Shown: in pieces, positions 36,601 to 44,109 of the stretch | How the letters are laid out: each line of letters begins with the position of its first letter | How positions within the stretch are numbered: the first letter of the stretch is position 1 | From: Herbidospora mongoliensis | GTDB taxonomy: Bacteria; Actinomycetota; Actinomycetes; Streptosporangiales; Streptosporangiaceae | Direction: 5' to 3' | Assembly (NCBI RefSeq): GCF_001570545.1 | Contig: NZ_BBXD01000009.1 | Span: 310,001-374,000, forward strand | DNA length: 64,000 bases | Position numbers and translations under genes: made by a program | Notes under the pieces: generated by a model | Told to the model about the DNA's origin: nothing | What the model saw: only the letters and a program-made list of their open reading frames with translations | Databases searched by the model: none

Positions 36601-37327
36601 AGAACAGGTCGATGTACGAGACGGCCGGCACCTTCTTGCCCAGCCGCCGCGAGACGGTGGTCCACGGCCGCAGCAGCGACTCGGGCAGCGCGTTCGGCGG
36701 ATCGGCCGCCATGTACTGGTAGGCGTGCGCGAACACGCCGAGCATCGTCGAGGCGCGGAGCAGATACCGCTCGGGCAGCGCCTCGGGCCGCGCGTCGAGC
36801 ACCGGCATCGCGTCGAACGCCCGGCGCAGCGTCAGCCGCCGGAACAGCTCGGGCAGCCGGGCGGTCATCTCGTCCCAGGCGCGGTGCGAGTCCGGGAAGG
36901 CGAGCAGCGGCTGCTCGGCCGGCAGGAACCCGTGCTCGATCGACAGGAACCCGTCAAGCTCGTGCCCCACCCGCCGGTTGTGCGCCTCGGCGGCCTCGAC
37001 CACCCGCCGCGCGGCCACGCGCTGCGGCCCGACCGGCCGCAGCATGGTCAGCTGGTCGAGGGCGATGGACGTCGTCCGGTCGGGGTCGATGAACGTCCAG
37101 GTCAGCTCATATCGGCCGATGCGGACGCGATCCCCCGGCGCGATCACGTGCCGGGTGATCCTGGCGTCGTTGACGAAGGTGCCGTTGGAGCTGCCGAGAT
37201 CGGTGAGCACCAGACGGCCGTCGGCTCCGGATTCCAGCCGCGCATGGCGCCGTGAGACGGCGCTGTCGTCCAGGACCACCGCCGCCAGACCCGAGTCGCG
37301 GCCGAGGGTGACGGGCAGGACGCACAC
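33647..37327 (-). CDS. FHA / IDO-like heme dioxygenase / CPR-type reductase / cytochrome b5 fusion
   Basis: 1226 residues with five parts. (1) 1-~82 FHA phosphothreonine-binding domain (SRRHARL, GSSNGTFVN). (2) ~110-490 indoleamine 2,3-dioxygenase superfamily (LPERYLLRASTMLGVFAHAY, SYIDLFFYNWRLRDP, VPTWDNAAERVFYLV, and GLHRIKAYGFLEVAFK, where His447 matches the heme-ligand His). (3) ~500-880 flavin reductase of cytochrome-P450-reductase/sulfite-reductase type (RLYSIAS 672-678 for FAD, GSGIAPF 756-762 and YVCGSAN for NADPH) without an FMN domain. (4) ~905-985 cytochrome b5-like domain with HIGG in place of HPGG (His941) and a second His near 965-968. (5) ~1000-1200 helical domain, unrecognised. 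Electrons could pass NADPH to FAD to b5 heme to dioxygenase heme. Substrate unknown. The frame continues upstream of this GTG (see findings). Confidence 0.85.
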   Translation of the reverse strand: MCVLPVTLGRDSGLAAVVLDDSAVSRRHARLESGADGRLVLTDLGSSNGTFVNDARITRHVIAPGDRVRIGRYELTWTFIDPDRTTSIALDQLTMLRPVGPQRVAARRVVEAAEAHNRRVGHELDGFLSIEHGFLPAEQPLLAFPDSHRAWDEMTARLPELFRRLTLRRAFDAMPVLDARPEALPERYLLRASTMLGVFAHAYQYMAADPPNALPESLLRPWTTVSRRLGKKVPAVSYIDLFFYNWRLRDPAGARALDNMDLLVPTWDNAAERVFYLVTTEFAMGLTPVLGAMIEAQEAVVADDPAALERSLLVIHDQLRYVTQVVYPQIDPNPRGRHPLDQVLWAKTVGTAGVPIFDGAPSPSGTAQPQVHALDAFLERREYGSMVGQQSTYLAGFFPRHWQELVAALREVSVRQYVEDTRDSTLRGVYNAMLDAYVGDRGWMGLHRIKAYGFLEVAFKVGRQVTTGARFTGLFKDRTWDKVDAELATVREERRPPVGAPVVYGTARRGRVVTGESGSWTCYLDLDVTGQGVHHLPGDRVGVLAENDDELVRRTVTALQADGDELVPLTPEWRAAVASRAGYGDVDVLPLRTLLRFAKIRPIGREVAKRLIRLTAAGAWQRVVDARMEDQWELWDVLNLLYAGGHDVTRLWKADLHEPDAFCRVIAPEPFRLYSIASAPPPGEAATTLRLVVAGLDYTSARTPWSYPRERRGTASHFLRRASLEGRRKLSLRIVSTPRFRLPADPGRPIVMFAAGSGIAPFLGFVAARTGPGENRLYLGIRTPEEFVQHQELNAAAAEGRLRLSTAFSRADASVTFDGERHVVGAGRRRRVDDVIRAEADDLNDLLDRGAHVYVCGSANFAVSVIDALTSIVPGDGPEFLRRLTAEGRLSQDVFTTYLGHAQQGPRFEVSELARHTTAEAGYWMAIGGAVFDVTEFQHLHIGGPHIVRNHVGLDATAAYRKVLHHAHAEIDAQLAMYQIGHLRRLDFGARWGVVLTEEGLRALPLEELFRTWVRFVYLVVGMENALSADYGFTTTTTTSGEDPAELTPFKAQYVVEAHRRFLVSYLDGLLGDDLRTLWQRTVGFCDADRDIRSYDADLAAMAERPEVRLVRNSVSAVKDLLNSGDDVTTLCRTYAHHDVRLLRDLKAAVLTGVQAFEVHEGEVVERAGATLLDAVSAALDAVGAYYRRLAEQTRARGITAEDAAEEPIPPDRGIPGHGGPLPLQG

Positions 37328-37376
37328 CCGGTCGTTGGTCGCCCGGGTGTGCCGATCGGTGACGGTCAGCCGAAGT

Positions 37377-37820
37377 TCACGAATGGTAGATCACCGCACG
37401 ACACAGATCGGCCCGGGACAGCGTGCCGACGAGGGCGCCGTCGTCCACCACGGGAAGCCTGCGGATCCCCCGCTCGATCATCACGATCGCGGCCCGCGCC
37501 AGTTCGTCGGCGGGTCGCACGGTCGCCGTGTCGCGGACGACCAGGGGGTCGATGACCCGATCGGCGAGGGTGCGGCCCTTCTCCAGGAAGAGCCGGAAGG
37601 CGTCGGTGAGCGTGCCGCCGCCGGCGGTGACGTCGCCGAAGCTCGGCAGCATCGCCCGGACCAGGTCCTCTTCGGCCAGCGTCCCGACGAACCTGCCGTC
37701 ATGGTCGAGGACCATGAGCTGGCCGACCTCCGACACGCTGACGACCTCCGCCGCGCGCCGGATGGTCGCGCCGAGCCGTATGTGAGCGGGAAACCCTGTC
37801 ATGACGTCGCTGACGAGCAC
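37377..37820 (-). CDS. CBS-domain pair protein
   Basis: 147 residues from GTG 37820 (GGAGG just upstream). Two CBS motifs: VSDVMTGFPAHIRLGATIRRAAEVV...GQLMVLDHDGRFVGTLAEEDLVRAML and DRVIDPLVVRDTATVRPADELARAAIVMIERGIRRLPVVDDGALVGTLSRADLCRAVI. Paired CBS domains bind adenosyl nucleotides and act as energy or ligand sensors. It directly precedes the FHA-dioxygenase fusion on the same strand, with its stop inside what may be the true start region of that gene, so it is probably a regulator co-expressed with it (inference). Confidence 0.9.
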   Translation of the reverse strand: MLVSDVMTGFPAHIRLGATIRRAAEVVSVSEVGQLMVLDHDGRFVGTLAEEDLVRAMLPSFGDVTAGGGTLTDAFRLFLEKGRTLADRVIDPLVVRDTATVRPADELARAAIVMIERGIRRLPVVDDGALVGTLSRADLCRAVIYHS

Positions 37821-37891
37821 GCCACCTCCGTGTGATCTGCAGGGAGCATAAATCGGCGCAGATCGGGTGTATAGCACTCCAAGGCCCTGAC

Positions 37892-38656
37892 ATGCAGGAG
37901 CCATCAGATCCGCTGGATCCCGGTCAGAGCGTGATAGATGTGGTCGACATGGCCACCCACATCGCCCGGCCGTTGATGCACCAGAGGTGGTCGCACATCA
38001 CCTTCGTGCACTGGCGTTATCCCGCCGCCGAGATCCAGGCGCTGCTTCCGCCGGGACTCACCGCCGAGCGGCACGACGGGTCGGCCTGGGTCGCGCTCAC
38101 CCCGTTCCTCATGGAAGACGTCCGGCCGCCCGGCCTGCCGGCCATCCCGTGGCTGTCGCGTTTCCCTGAGACCAACGTGCGCACCTACGTGCGCGACGAA
38201 CAGGGGCGCAGCGGGCTGTGGTTCCTGTCCCTCGACGCGAGCCGCCTGCCCGCCGTGGCCGCGGCCCGCGCGGGGTTCCGGCTGCCCTACTACTGGTCCA
38301 GGATGTCGGTCCACGTGGCGACCGACCGGATCGCCTACCGCAGCCGGCGCCACCCGCCCGGCCAGGCCGGGGTGCGGGCCGACGTCGACATCGAGATCGG
38401 CGCGCCTCTGGCCGGCCCGGAGGAGCTGACCGACTTCCTGGTCGAGCGCTACCGGCTGTTCACCGTGGTCGCCGGGCGTCTGGCCACCGCCGAGGTCGAA
38501 CACCCGCCGTGGCGGCTTCGCCGCGCCCGCATCCTGCGGCTGAACCAGGGACTCTTCCAGGCGGGCGGTCTCACCGCCCCCACGGGTGAACCGCTCGCGC
38601 ACACCTCCACGGGGGTTCCCGTCCGCATCGGACGGTGGCGCTGGTGCCCGGCCTGA
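37892..38656 (+). CDS. DUF2071 (YqjF) family protein
   Basis: 254 residues. The DUF2071 pattern is clear: LMHQRWSHITFVHWRYPAAEIQALLPPGL near the start, ALTPFLMEDVRPP, FPETNVRTYV, GLWFLSLDASRLPAV, and the closing WRLRRARILRLNQGLFQAGGL. The fold resembles acetoacetate decarboxylase-like proteins, but activity in this family is undefined. Start uncertain: ATG 37892 is used; ATG 37949 (MATHIARPLMHQRW) is the homologue-like start. Divergent from the CBS gene. Confidence 0.85.
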   Translation: MQEPSDPLDPGQSVIDVVDMATHIARPLMHQRWSHITFVHWRYPAAEIQALLPPGLTAERHDGSAWVALTPFLMEDVRPPGLPAIPWLSRFPETNVRTYVRDEQGRSGLWFLSLDASRLPAVAAARAGFRLPYYWSRMSVHVATDRIAYRSRRHPPGQAGVRADVDIEIGAPLAGPEELTDFLVERYRLFTVVAGRLATAEVEHPPWRLRRARILRLNQGLFQAGGLTAPTGEPLAHTSTGVPVRIGRWRWCPA

Positions 38657-38673
38657 TCAGACAGGCACTCTGA

Positions 38674-39969
38674 TCAGAGAGGAACACCGAGGGCGAACAC
38701 GGCGATGTCGTCGACGGTGTGGCCGCCGGTGAAGGCCAAGACGGTCTGGCGGATGTGGTCGACCGTGCCGGTCGCGTCGAGACCCGCGCAGGCGGCGAAG
38801 GTGTCGAGCAGGCGGTCGTCGCCGAACAGGTCCATGTCGTCGCGCCGGTGCGCCTCGGTCACCCCGTCGGTGTAGAGCAGCAGCATGTCGCCGGGGCCCA
38901 GGGTGAAGTGGGTGTTGCGCAGGTCGGGGTCGTCGAAGGCGCCCAGCATCGACCCCGCCGACCGGATCTCCTCGATGCCGCCGCCGGCCCGGCGCAACAG
39001 GGCCGACGGATGCCCGGCCGTGCTGAGGACCCCGCTGATGTCCCCGCCGCGGACGCGGAAGACCAGGCAGGCCGCGGTGAGGAACTGCATGGTGGCGGTG
39101 CGCTGGGCCATCAGCGCGCTGTTGAGCTGGTCGAGGATCTTGCAGGCGGAGACGTGGTTGTGGGCGTCGGCCCGGACGGTGTAGCGGGCCAGCGCGGTGA
39201 GCTTGGCGGCCTCCAGGCCGTGCCCGGAGACGTCGCCGACGATCGCGCACCACCGCGACGGGGCGGTCTGGAACAGGTCGTAGAAGTCGCCGAGGACGGT
39301 GTCGGTGCCGGCCGGGACGTAGACGGCCGCGGCGTCGGCGCCCGGCGGGTTGGGCAGGACGGGCGGCAGCAGGCTGTCTTGAAGGGTGCGCGCCAGCGCC
39401 GCCGAGGTCGCGGCCTGCCGGGTCATCCGGCCGAGGGCGTCGCGCAGGGCGATCTCGCCGGTGACGGAGCGGGCGAGGGTGGCCAGGGCGCTGATCTGGC
39501 CGGGGGTCCAGTCGCGCGCGACGGTGTCGACCACGCAGAGGGTGCCCAGCACGTGGCCGTCGGGCGAGTGGATCGGATAACCGGCCCAGGCGCCGATGCC
39601 CATCGAGGTCACCGAGGAGATGTCGTTCACCCGCTCGTCGTTGGGCGCGTCGGTGATGATGAGCGGGCCGTCGTCCTGCACGACGAGGTGGCAGAAGCTC
39701 TCTTCGGCGGCGTTCTGCCGCTGCTCCGGCGTCAGCTCCCCCAGGCCGAGGACGCTCTTCCAGAACGAGCGCCGCTCGTCGACCAGCGTGATGAACGCCA
39801 TGGGCGCCCGGGTGACGGAGATCGCCAGCGCGGCCAGGTCGTCGAAGGTCGGGTCGGGCAGCGTGTCGAGCAGCCCGGTGGCGCGGACCGCGGCCAGGCG
39901 TGCCGCATCGGACAACTCGGGAGGCATGTCCTGAGGTCCCTTGAAACGGACAACCGATGTGCCGGGCAC
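38674..39969 (-). CDS. GAF domain-containing PP2C (SpoIIE/RsbU-type) phosphatase
   Basis: 431 residues: N-terminal GAF domain (residues ~20-175, ITLVDERRSFWKSVLGL...ESFCHLVVQDDGPLIITDAPND) and C-terminal SpoIIE-type PP2C (residues ~210-430, GDFYDLFQTAPSRWCAIVGDVSGHGLEAAKL, LLLYTDGVTEAH, DDIAVFAL with metal-binding Asp residues). It should dephosphorylate a STAS anti-anti-sigma protein in response to a GAF-sensed signal. The divergent STAS gene 174 nt away is the obvious partner. GTG 39969 has GGAGGAGG upstream; ATG 39927 is an alternative. Confidence 0.92.
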   Translation of the reverse strand: MPGTSVVRFKGPQDMPPELSDAARLAAVRATGLLDTLPDPTFDDLAALAISVTRAPMAFITLVDERRSFWKSVLGLGELTPEQRQNAAEESFCHLVVQDDGPLIITDAPNDERVNDISSVTSMGIGAWAGYPIHSPDGHVLGTLCVVDTVARDWTPGQISALATLARSVTGEIALRDALGRMTRQAATSAALARTLQDSLLPPVLPNPPGADAAAVYVPAGTDTVLGDFYDLFQTAPSRWCAIVGDVSGHGLEAAKLTALARYTVRADAHNHVSACKILDQLNSALMAQRTATMQFLTAACLVFRVRGGDISGVLSTAGHPSALLRRAGGGIEEIRSAGSMLGAFDDPDLRNTHFTLGPGDMLLLYTDGVTEAHRRDDMDLFGDDRLLDTFAACAGLDATGTVDHIRQTVLAFTGGHTVDDIAVFALGVPL

Positions 39970-40143
39970 AGCCCTCCTCCGCAGACTCGATCTGGCACCA
40001 GCCGCTCTGACCGTACCTCACCCCGCCGACGCGGAATCCCGCAGATTAGACGTGTTCTGCCGGGTAGGTGACGCCCGGCAGTCCGATTCAGCCACTCGAA
40101 GCACGCGCCCGGCTGATCAGCGGGTGAGGAAGGCATTGATGCC

Positions 40144-40515
40144 ATGGAACCCTCACGAGAACCCGCCGGGCGACTGGCGGTCATGCACCTGTCCGGAGAC
40201 GTGGACGCGGCGACGACGCCCGCCCTGGACGCCGACGTCCAGGACGTGCTCACCCCTCCCGCACCGTCGGTTCTGATCCTGGAGGTGTCGGAGGTCAGGT
40301 TCTGGGACTCGGCCGGACTCAGCATGATCGTCAGGGCGGTCAAGGCCACCAGAGCCAGGGGCACCCGGTTGGTCCTGGCCGGCGCCCGCCCCCAACTGCG
40401 CCACCGGCTGGAGCTGACCTGCCTGACCGACCTCTTCGAGTTGTACGACTCCCTGGAGGAGGCCCTGGCCGGACTCCGGCGGCAGGGGCCCGGAAATGTC
40501 GGTGGCGGTCGTTAG
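40144..40515 (+). CDS. STAS domain anti-sigma factor antagonist
   Basis: 123-residue SpoIIAA/RsbV-like protein: AVMHLSGDVDAATTPALDADVQDVL, then LILEVSEVRFWDSAGLSMIVRAVK, where the Ser of DSAG is the phospho-acceptor. In partner switching the unphosphorylated form traps an anti-sigma kinase and frees a sigma factor. The PP2C phosphatase divergent to it would reactivate it. No kinase (RsbW-like) gene is nearby, so the third partner is encoded elsewhere. Confidence 0.9.
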   Translation: MEPSREPAGRLAVMHLSGDVDAATTPALDADVQDVLTPPAPSVLILEVSEVRFWDSAGLSMIVRAVKATRARGTRLVLAGARPQLRHRLELTCLTDLFELYDSLEEALAGLRRQGPGNVGGGR

Positions 40516-40549
40516 TTTCTGATCAACCCCCGAACACGGAAGGTTGGTC

Positions 40550-40846
40550 ATGTACCGACAGGGCGACATCCTGATCATGCCGGTGCCGGAGGCGTCGGTG
40601 CCTCCCGGTCTCGCCGCCGAACCGCGCGACGCCAAGGGCCGCATCGTGCTGGCCCTCGGCGAGGCCACCGGCCACGCCCACGCGCTCCACGGCCCGGGCA
40701 CCCTCTACCGCGGCTACCTCCACCTGCCCGAGGGCGGGCGGCTGGTCCACGAGGAGCACGCCACGATCCCGCTGCCCAAGGGCTGGTTCCGGATCGTTCG
40801 CCAGCGTGAATACGTGCCGGGTTCGTTCCGGGTGGTGGCCGACTGA
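40550..40846 (+). CDS. Conserved hypothetical protein (small beta protein)
   Basis: 98 residues from ATG 40550, with GGAAGG 7 nt upstream. The sequence is rich in short beta-like segments: MYRQGDILIMPVPEA, ATGHAHALHGPGTLYRGYLH, RLVHEEHATIPLPKGWFRIVRQREYVPG. The run TGHAHAL and HEEHA give several His that could bind a metal. I recall this arrangement as a conserved gene pair in actinobacteria with the following gene, but not a function. The stop overlaps the next start (TGATG), so they are coupled. Confidence 0.75.
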   Translation: MYRQGDILIMPVPEASVPPGLAAEPRDAKGRIVLALGEATGHAHALHGPGTLYRGYLHLPEGGRLVHEEHATIPLPKGWFRIVRQREYVPGSFRVVAD

Positions 40847-41925
40847 TGAGCGTCGAGACCATGATGACCTGGGCCGACGTCGCGTTCGCCACCGGTCCGG
40901 GCGACCGGGCCGAGGCCGAGGCGGGCGTCCGCGACGCCTATGCCGCCGCCGGGCTGGCCGCGCCCTCGGTGATCCTGTGGGCCGGTTCGCCGGTCGTCGC
41001 GTCGGCCGCCGCGGCCATCCACCACGGTGGCGAGGCCGCCGTCGAGGCGCTGAACAAGGCCGGCCTGGGGTCGCTCATCCTGTCGGCGGCGGCGTTGCTG
41101 ACCCAGCCTCTCGGTCATTCCGTCCGCGAAGAGGTGCGCACCCAGCCCTGGGAGTGGGCCCGCGCCGACGTGCTGCGCGAGGCCGGCGGGGCCGGGTGGG
41201 CGCGCATGTGGGAGTCGACCGGCGGGCTGCTGTGGCCGAGGGTGAACACGGTCGTCCAGGAGATCCGCCGCGGCCTGTCGGTGCTCGGCGGCGAGGAGGC
41301 CGGTGACCTCCTGCGCCAGGCCGCGCTCGACGCGGTGCTCGGCCAGCACGACGCCGCCTGGCTGTCGGCCTTCGACGACGCCCCCGGCCTGGCCGGGCTG
41401 GCGCGCGTCTCCCGGCACGCGGGCTGGTGGTTCCCCTACGCCGACGTGGCCATCATCTGCGAGCGCCCGATCGAGCTGCACCGCGACGAGCCGGGCCGCC
41501 TCCACCGGTCCGACGGCCCCGCGCTGGTCTTCTCCGACGGGTTCGCGCTGGAGGCCTGGCACGGCATGCCGGTGCCCGAGGGCTTCGTCGCGTCGATGGC
41601 CGGCCTGACCCCCGAGCGCATCCGCGCCGAGGAGAACGCCGAGCTGCGCCGGGTCATGCTGGAACACTTCGGCTTCGACCGCTACCTGGCCGACTCGGGG
41701 GCGACCCCGATCCACAAGGACGAGACGGGCATCCTGTGGCGCATCGGCCTGCCCGACGACGAAGACGTGGTGACGGTCGAGGTGGTCAACTCGACCGCCG
41801 AACCCGACGGCACGTTCCGCACCTACTTCCTGCGGGTGCCGCCGTGGGTGCAGCGAGCCCGGCAGGGCGTGGCCTGGACGTTCGGGGTGAAGGAAGAGGA
41901 CTACCAGCCCGAGAAGGAGACCTGA
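40846..41925 (+). CDS. DUF6745-like protein of unknown function
   Basis: 359 residues, soluble, no signal peptide. The middle and C-terminal parts are the most family-like: ARVSRHAGWWFPYADVAIICERPIELHRDEPGRLHRSDGPALVFSDGFALEAWHGMPVPEGF, then IRAEENAELRRVMLEHFGFDRYLADSGATPIHKDETGILWRI. The first 150 residues are helical. It is translationally coupled to the small His-rich protein before it, so the two probably act together. The domain name is from memory of the motif order; biochemical role unknown. Confidence 0.7.
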   Translation: MSVETMMTWADVAFATGPGDRAEAEAGVRDAYAAAGLAAPSVILWAGSPVVASAAAAIHHGGEAAVEALNKAGLGSLILSAAALLTQPLGHSVREEVRTQPWEWARADVLREAGGAGWARMWESTGGLLWPRVNTVVQEIRRGLSVLGGEEAGDLLRQAALDAVLGQHDAAWLSAFDDAPGLAGLARVSRHAGWWFPYADVAIICERPIELHRDEPGRLHRSDGPALVFSDGFALEAWHGMPVPEGFVASMAGLTPERIRAEENAELRRVMLEHFGFDRYLADSGATPIHKDETGILWRIGLPDDEDVVTVEVVNSTAEPDGTFRTYFLRVPPWVQRARQGVAWTFGVKEEDYQPEKET

Positions 41926-41988
41926 GCCGGGGCTCGGGAAAGATCACCAGCCGTGTCTCAGGTCTGCCACGGGGCTCCGCACCATGTC

Positions 41989-43413
41989 TCAGGCCGGACC
42001 GCTTGGCACCGCCAGAGTGAAGGTGGCTCCCTCGCCGGGTGCCGTGCGCAGGTCGAGGCGGCCGCCGTGGGCCGTGGCCAGGGAGCGGGCGATGGCCAGG
42101 CCGAGTCCGGCGCCGCCGGGGCCCGACCTGCTGCGGGAGGCGTCGGCGCGGGAGAAGCGGTCGAACACCCGGTGGGCCTCCTCGGCGGTGAGCCCGGGGC
42201 CGTTGTCTTCGATGACCAGCACCGACTCGCCGTCCCTCGTTCCGACGCCGATGCGCACGGGGGTGCCGTCGGGGGTGTGCGCGACCACGTTCCCGACCAG
42301 GTTCGTCACCACCTGGCGCAGCCGGGCCTCGTCGCCGAGCACGGGCGCCGAGGCGGGCGGCCCGTCGTCGGGGCCGGTCAGCTCGACCGGGCGGCCGGGG
42401 GCCAGGGCGCGCAGGTCGAGGCGGGCGTCGGCGGCCAGGGTGCGCAGGTCCATCGGTGCCAGGTCCATCGGCAGGGCGTCGCCGCCCTCGTCGAGGCGGG
42501 CGAGCAGCAGCAGGTCCTCGACGAGGCGGGCCAGCCGTCCGGCCTCGCTCTCGATCCTGGCCATCGCCGGGCCGACCTCGGTCAGGCCGCCCATGCGGTA
42601 GAGCTCGGAGAAGCCCTTGATGCCGACGAGGGGGGTGCGCAGCTCGTGGCCGACGTCCGCGACGAACCGCCGCAGCCGGGCCTCCGATTCGGTGCGCGCG
42701 GCGAAGGCGTGCTCGATCTGCCCGAGCATGCCGTTGAGCGAGGCCGACAGGCGGCCGACCTCGGTGTCGGGGGCGGCGTCCGGCACTCTCCGGCCGAGGT
42801 CCCCCGAGGCGATGGCGGCGGCGGTCTCCTCGATGGTCCGCAGCGGACGCAGCCCCGCCCTGATCGCGAACCATCCGGCCAGCGTGAGCAGAGCCAGCAG
42901 AGCGGCCCCGGTGATGACGTAGGTGATCCGCAGCCGGGCGACCGTCGCCTGCACCGCGTCGAGCGAGGCGGCCACGACCACCGAGGTCCCGGTCCGCGCG
43001 CGTGGCACCACGAGCACCCGCCATTCGGCGCCGCCCGCCGAGTCACGCGCCTCGAACGGGTTGCCGTCCAGGCGAGACGGGAGTTCTGGACCGCCGGGGC
43101 CGGTCGGAAGACGCACCTCGGAGCCGACCTCGCCATCGGGGCCGATCTCGGCGAGGTAGAGGCGGTTGATCAGGTCGAGGTTGGTGGAAAGGGCGTTGCC
43201 GGCCAGCCGGTCGGCGGGCGCCCGGGAGGTGATCTCGGGCGGCATGACCGCGATGATGCCGCCGAACACCCGGAGCTGGGTGTCGACCCGGTCGACCAGA
43301 CCCGACCTGAGCAGCCCGATCACGATCGACCCGCTCAAAAGCAGCCCGGCCGCCAGCAACGCACAGGTGATCAGCAGCAGCCGGGCGCGCAGGGACCTGC
43401 GCCGCCAGGTCAT
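41989..43413 (-). CDS. Sensor histidine kinase (ABC-transporter operon)
   Basis: 474 residues. Two transmembrane helices (LLLITCALLAAGLLLSGSIVI and ITYVITGAALLALLTLAGWFAI) border a ~130-residue extracytoplasmic domain. HAMP, HisKA (FVADVGHELRTPLVGIKGF) and HATPase (NLVGNVVAHTPDG, GGAGLGLAIARSLATAHGG) follow. The ATG overlaps the response-regulator stop (ATGA). The large periplasmic-type domain suggests a real extracellular ligand. The pair follows an ABC exporter on the same strand, typical of cell-envelope stress or antimicrobial-peptide resistance modules. Confidence 0.93.
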   Translation of the reverse strand: MTWRRRSLRARLLLITCALLAAGLLLSGSIVIGLLRSGLVDRVDTQLRVFGGIIAVMPPEITSRAPADRLAGNALSTNLDLINRLYLAEIGPDGEVGSEVRLPTGPGGPELPSRLDGNPFEARDSAGGAEWRVLVVPRARTGTSVVVAASLDAVQATVARLRITYVITGAALLALLTLAGWFAIRAGLRPLRTIEETAAAIASGDLGRRVPDAAPDTEVGRLSASLNGMLGQIEHAFAARTESEARLRRFVADVGHELRTPLVGIKGFSELYRMGGLTEVGPAMARIESEAGRLARLVEDLLLLARLDEGGDALPMDLAPMDLRTLAADARLDLRALAPGRPVELTGPDDGPPASAPVLGDEARLRQVVTNLVGNVVAHTPDGTPVRIGVGTRDGESVLVIEDNGPGLTAEEAHRVFDRFSRADASRSRSGPGGAGLGLAIARSLATAHGGRLDLRTAPGEGATFTLAVPSGPA

Positions 43414-44087
43414 CGGGACTCGCGCAGGACGTAGCCGACGCCGTGGACCGTGTGGATGAGTCGGGGGCCGGTGGCTTCCAGTTTTCTGCGTAGGTAGCTG
43501 ACGTAGGTGTCGACGATGCTGGTGTCGCCGGCGAAGTCGTACTGCCAGACGTCCTCGATGATCGAGGTCTTGGAGACCACCCGGCCCGCGTGGTCGGCCA
43601 GGTAGCTGAGCAGGCGGAACTCGGTGGGTGAGAGCCGGACCGTCACCCCGGCCCGCCGAACATGGTGGCCCTCGACGTCGACCTCCAGGTCGCCCACGAC
43701 CACCGCGTGGGCGTGCGGTACACCCGTACGGCGCAGGATCGCGCGGATGCGGGCGAGCAACTCCGACAGGTCGAAGGGCTTGGTGACGTAGTCGTCGCCG
43801 CCGAGGGTCAGGCCGGTGACCTTGTCGGCCGGGGAGTCGCGGGCGGTGAGGAACAGCACCGGCACCGGTGGTCTGGCCAGGTCGCGCAGTCGGCGGACGA
43901 CCTGGAAGCCGTCCAGATCCGGCAGCATCACGTCGAGCAGGATCAGATCGGGCCGCAGCACCCGGACCGCCTCGACGGCATCGGTGCCGGTGGCGGCCGA
44001 GCTCACCTCGAACCCGGCGAAACGCAGGGTCGCCGACAGCAGTTCACGTACCGTCGGCTCGTCGTCGACGACCAGCAGCCGCTCCAT
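43410..44087 (-). CDS. OmpR/PhoB family response regulator (ABC-transporter operon)
   Basis: 225 residues: receiver with phospho-Asp in LILLDVMLPDLDG, LFLTARD and VTKPFD; winged helix in RLSPTEFRLLSYLADHAGRVVSKTSIIEDVW and TYVSYLRRKLEATGPRLIHTVHGVGYVL. ATG 44087 with AAAGGGGG upstream is preferred over the frame that begins seven codons earlier. It starts 22 nt after the ABC permease stop and is coupled to the kinase, so four genes likely form one operon with feedback on the transporter. Confidence 0.93.
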   Translation of the reverse strand: MERLLVVDDEPTVRELLSATLRFAGFEVSSAATGTDAVEAVRVLRPDLILLDVMLPDLDGFQVVRRLRDLARPPVPVLFLTARDSPADKVTGLTLGGDDYVTKPFDLSELLARIRAILRRTGVPHAHAVVVGDLEVDVEGHHVRRAGVTVRLSPTEFRLLSYLADHAGRVVSKTSIIEDVWQYDFAGDTSIVDTYVSYLRRKLEATGPRLIHTVHGVGYVLRESR

Positions 44088-44109
44088 CGTGCCCCCTTTG
44101 TCCCTCACA

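Noticed and set aside
33674-37255. A 1193-codon open frame on the plus strand opposite the giant fusion gene
   Set aside because: It mirrors the codon pattern of the real gene, is composed of Arg/Gly/Ala/Val/Asp in low-complexity order and has no recognisable motif. It is a GC-bias shadow.
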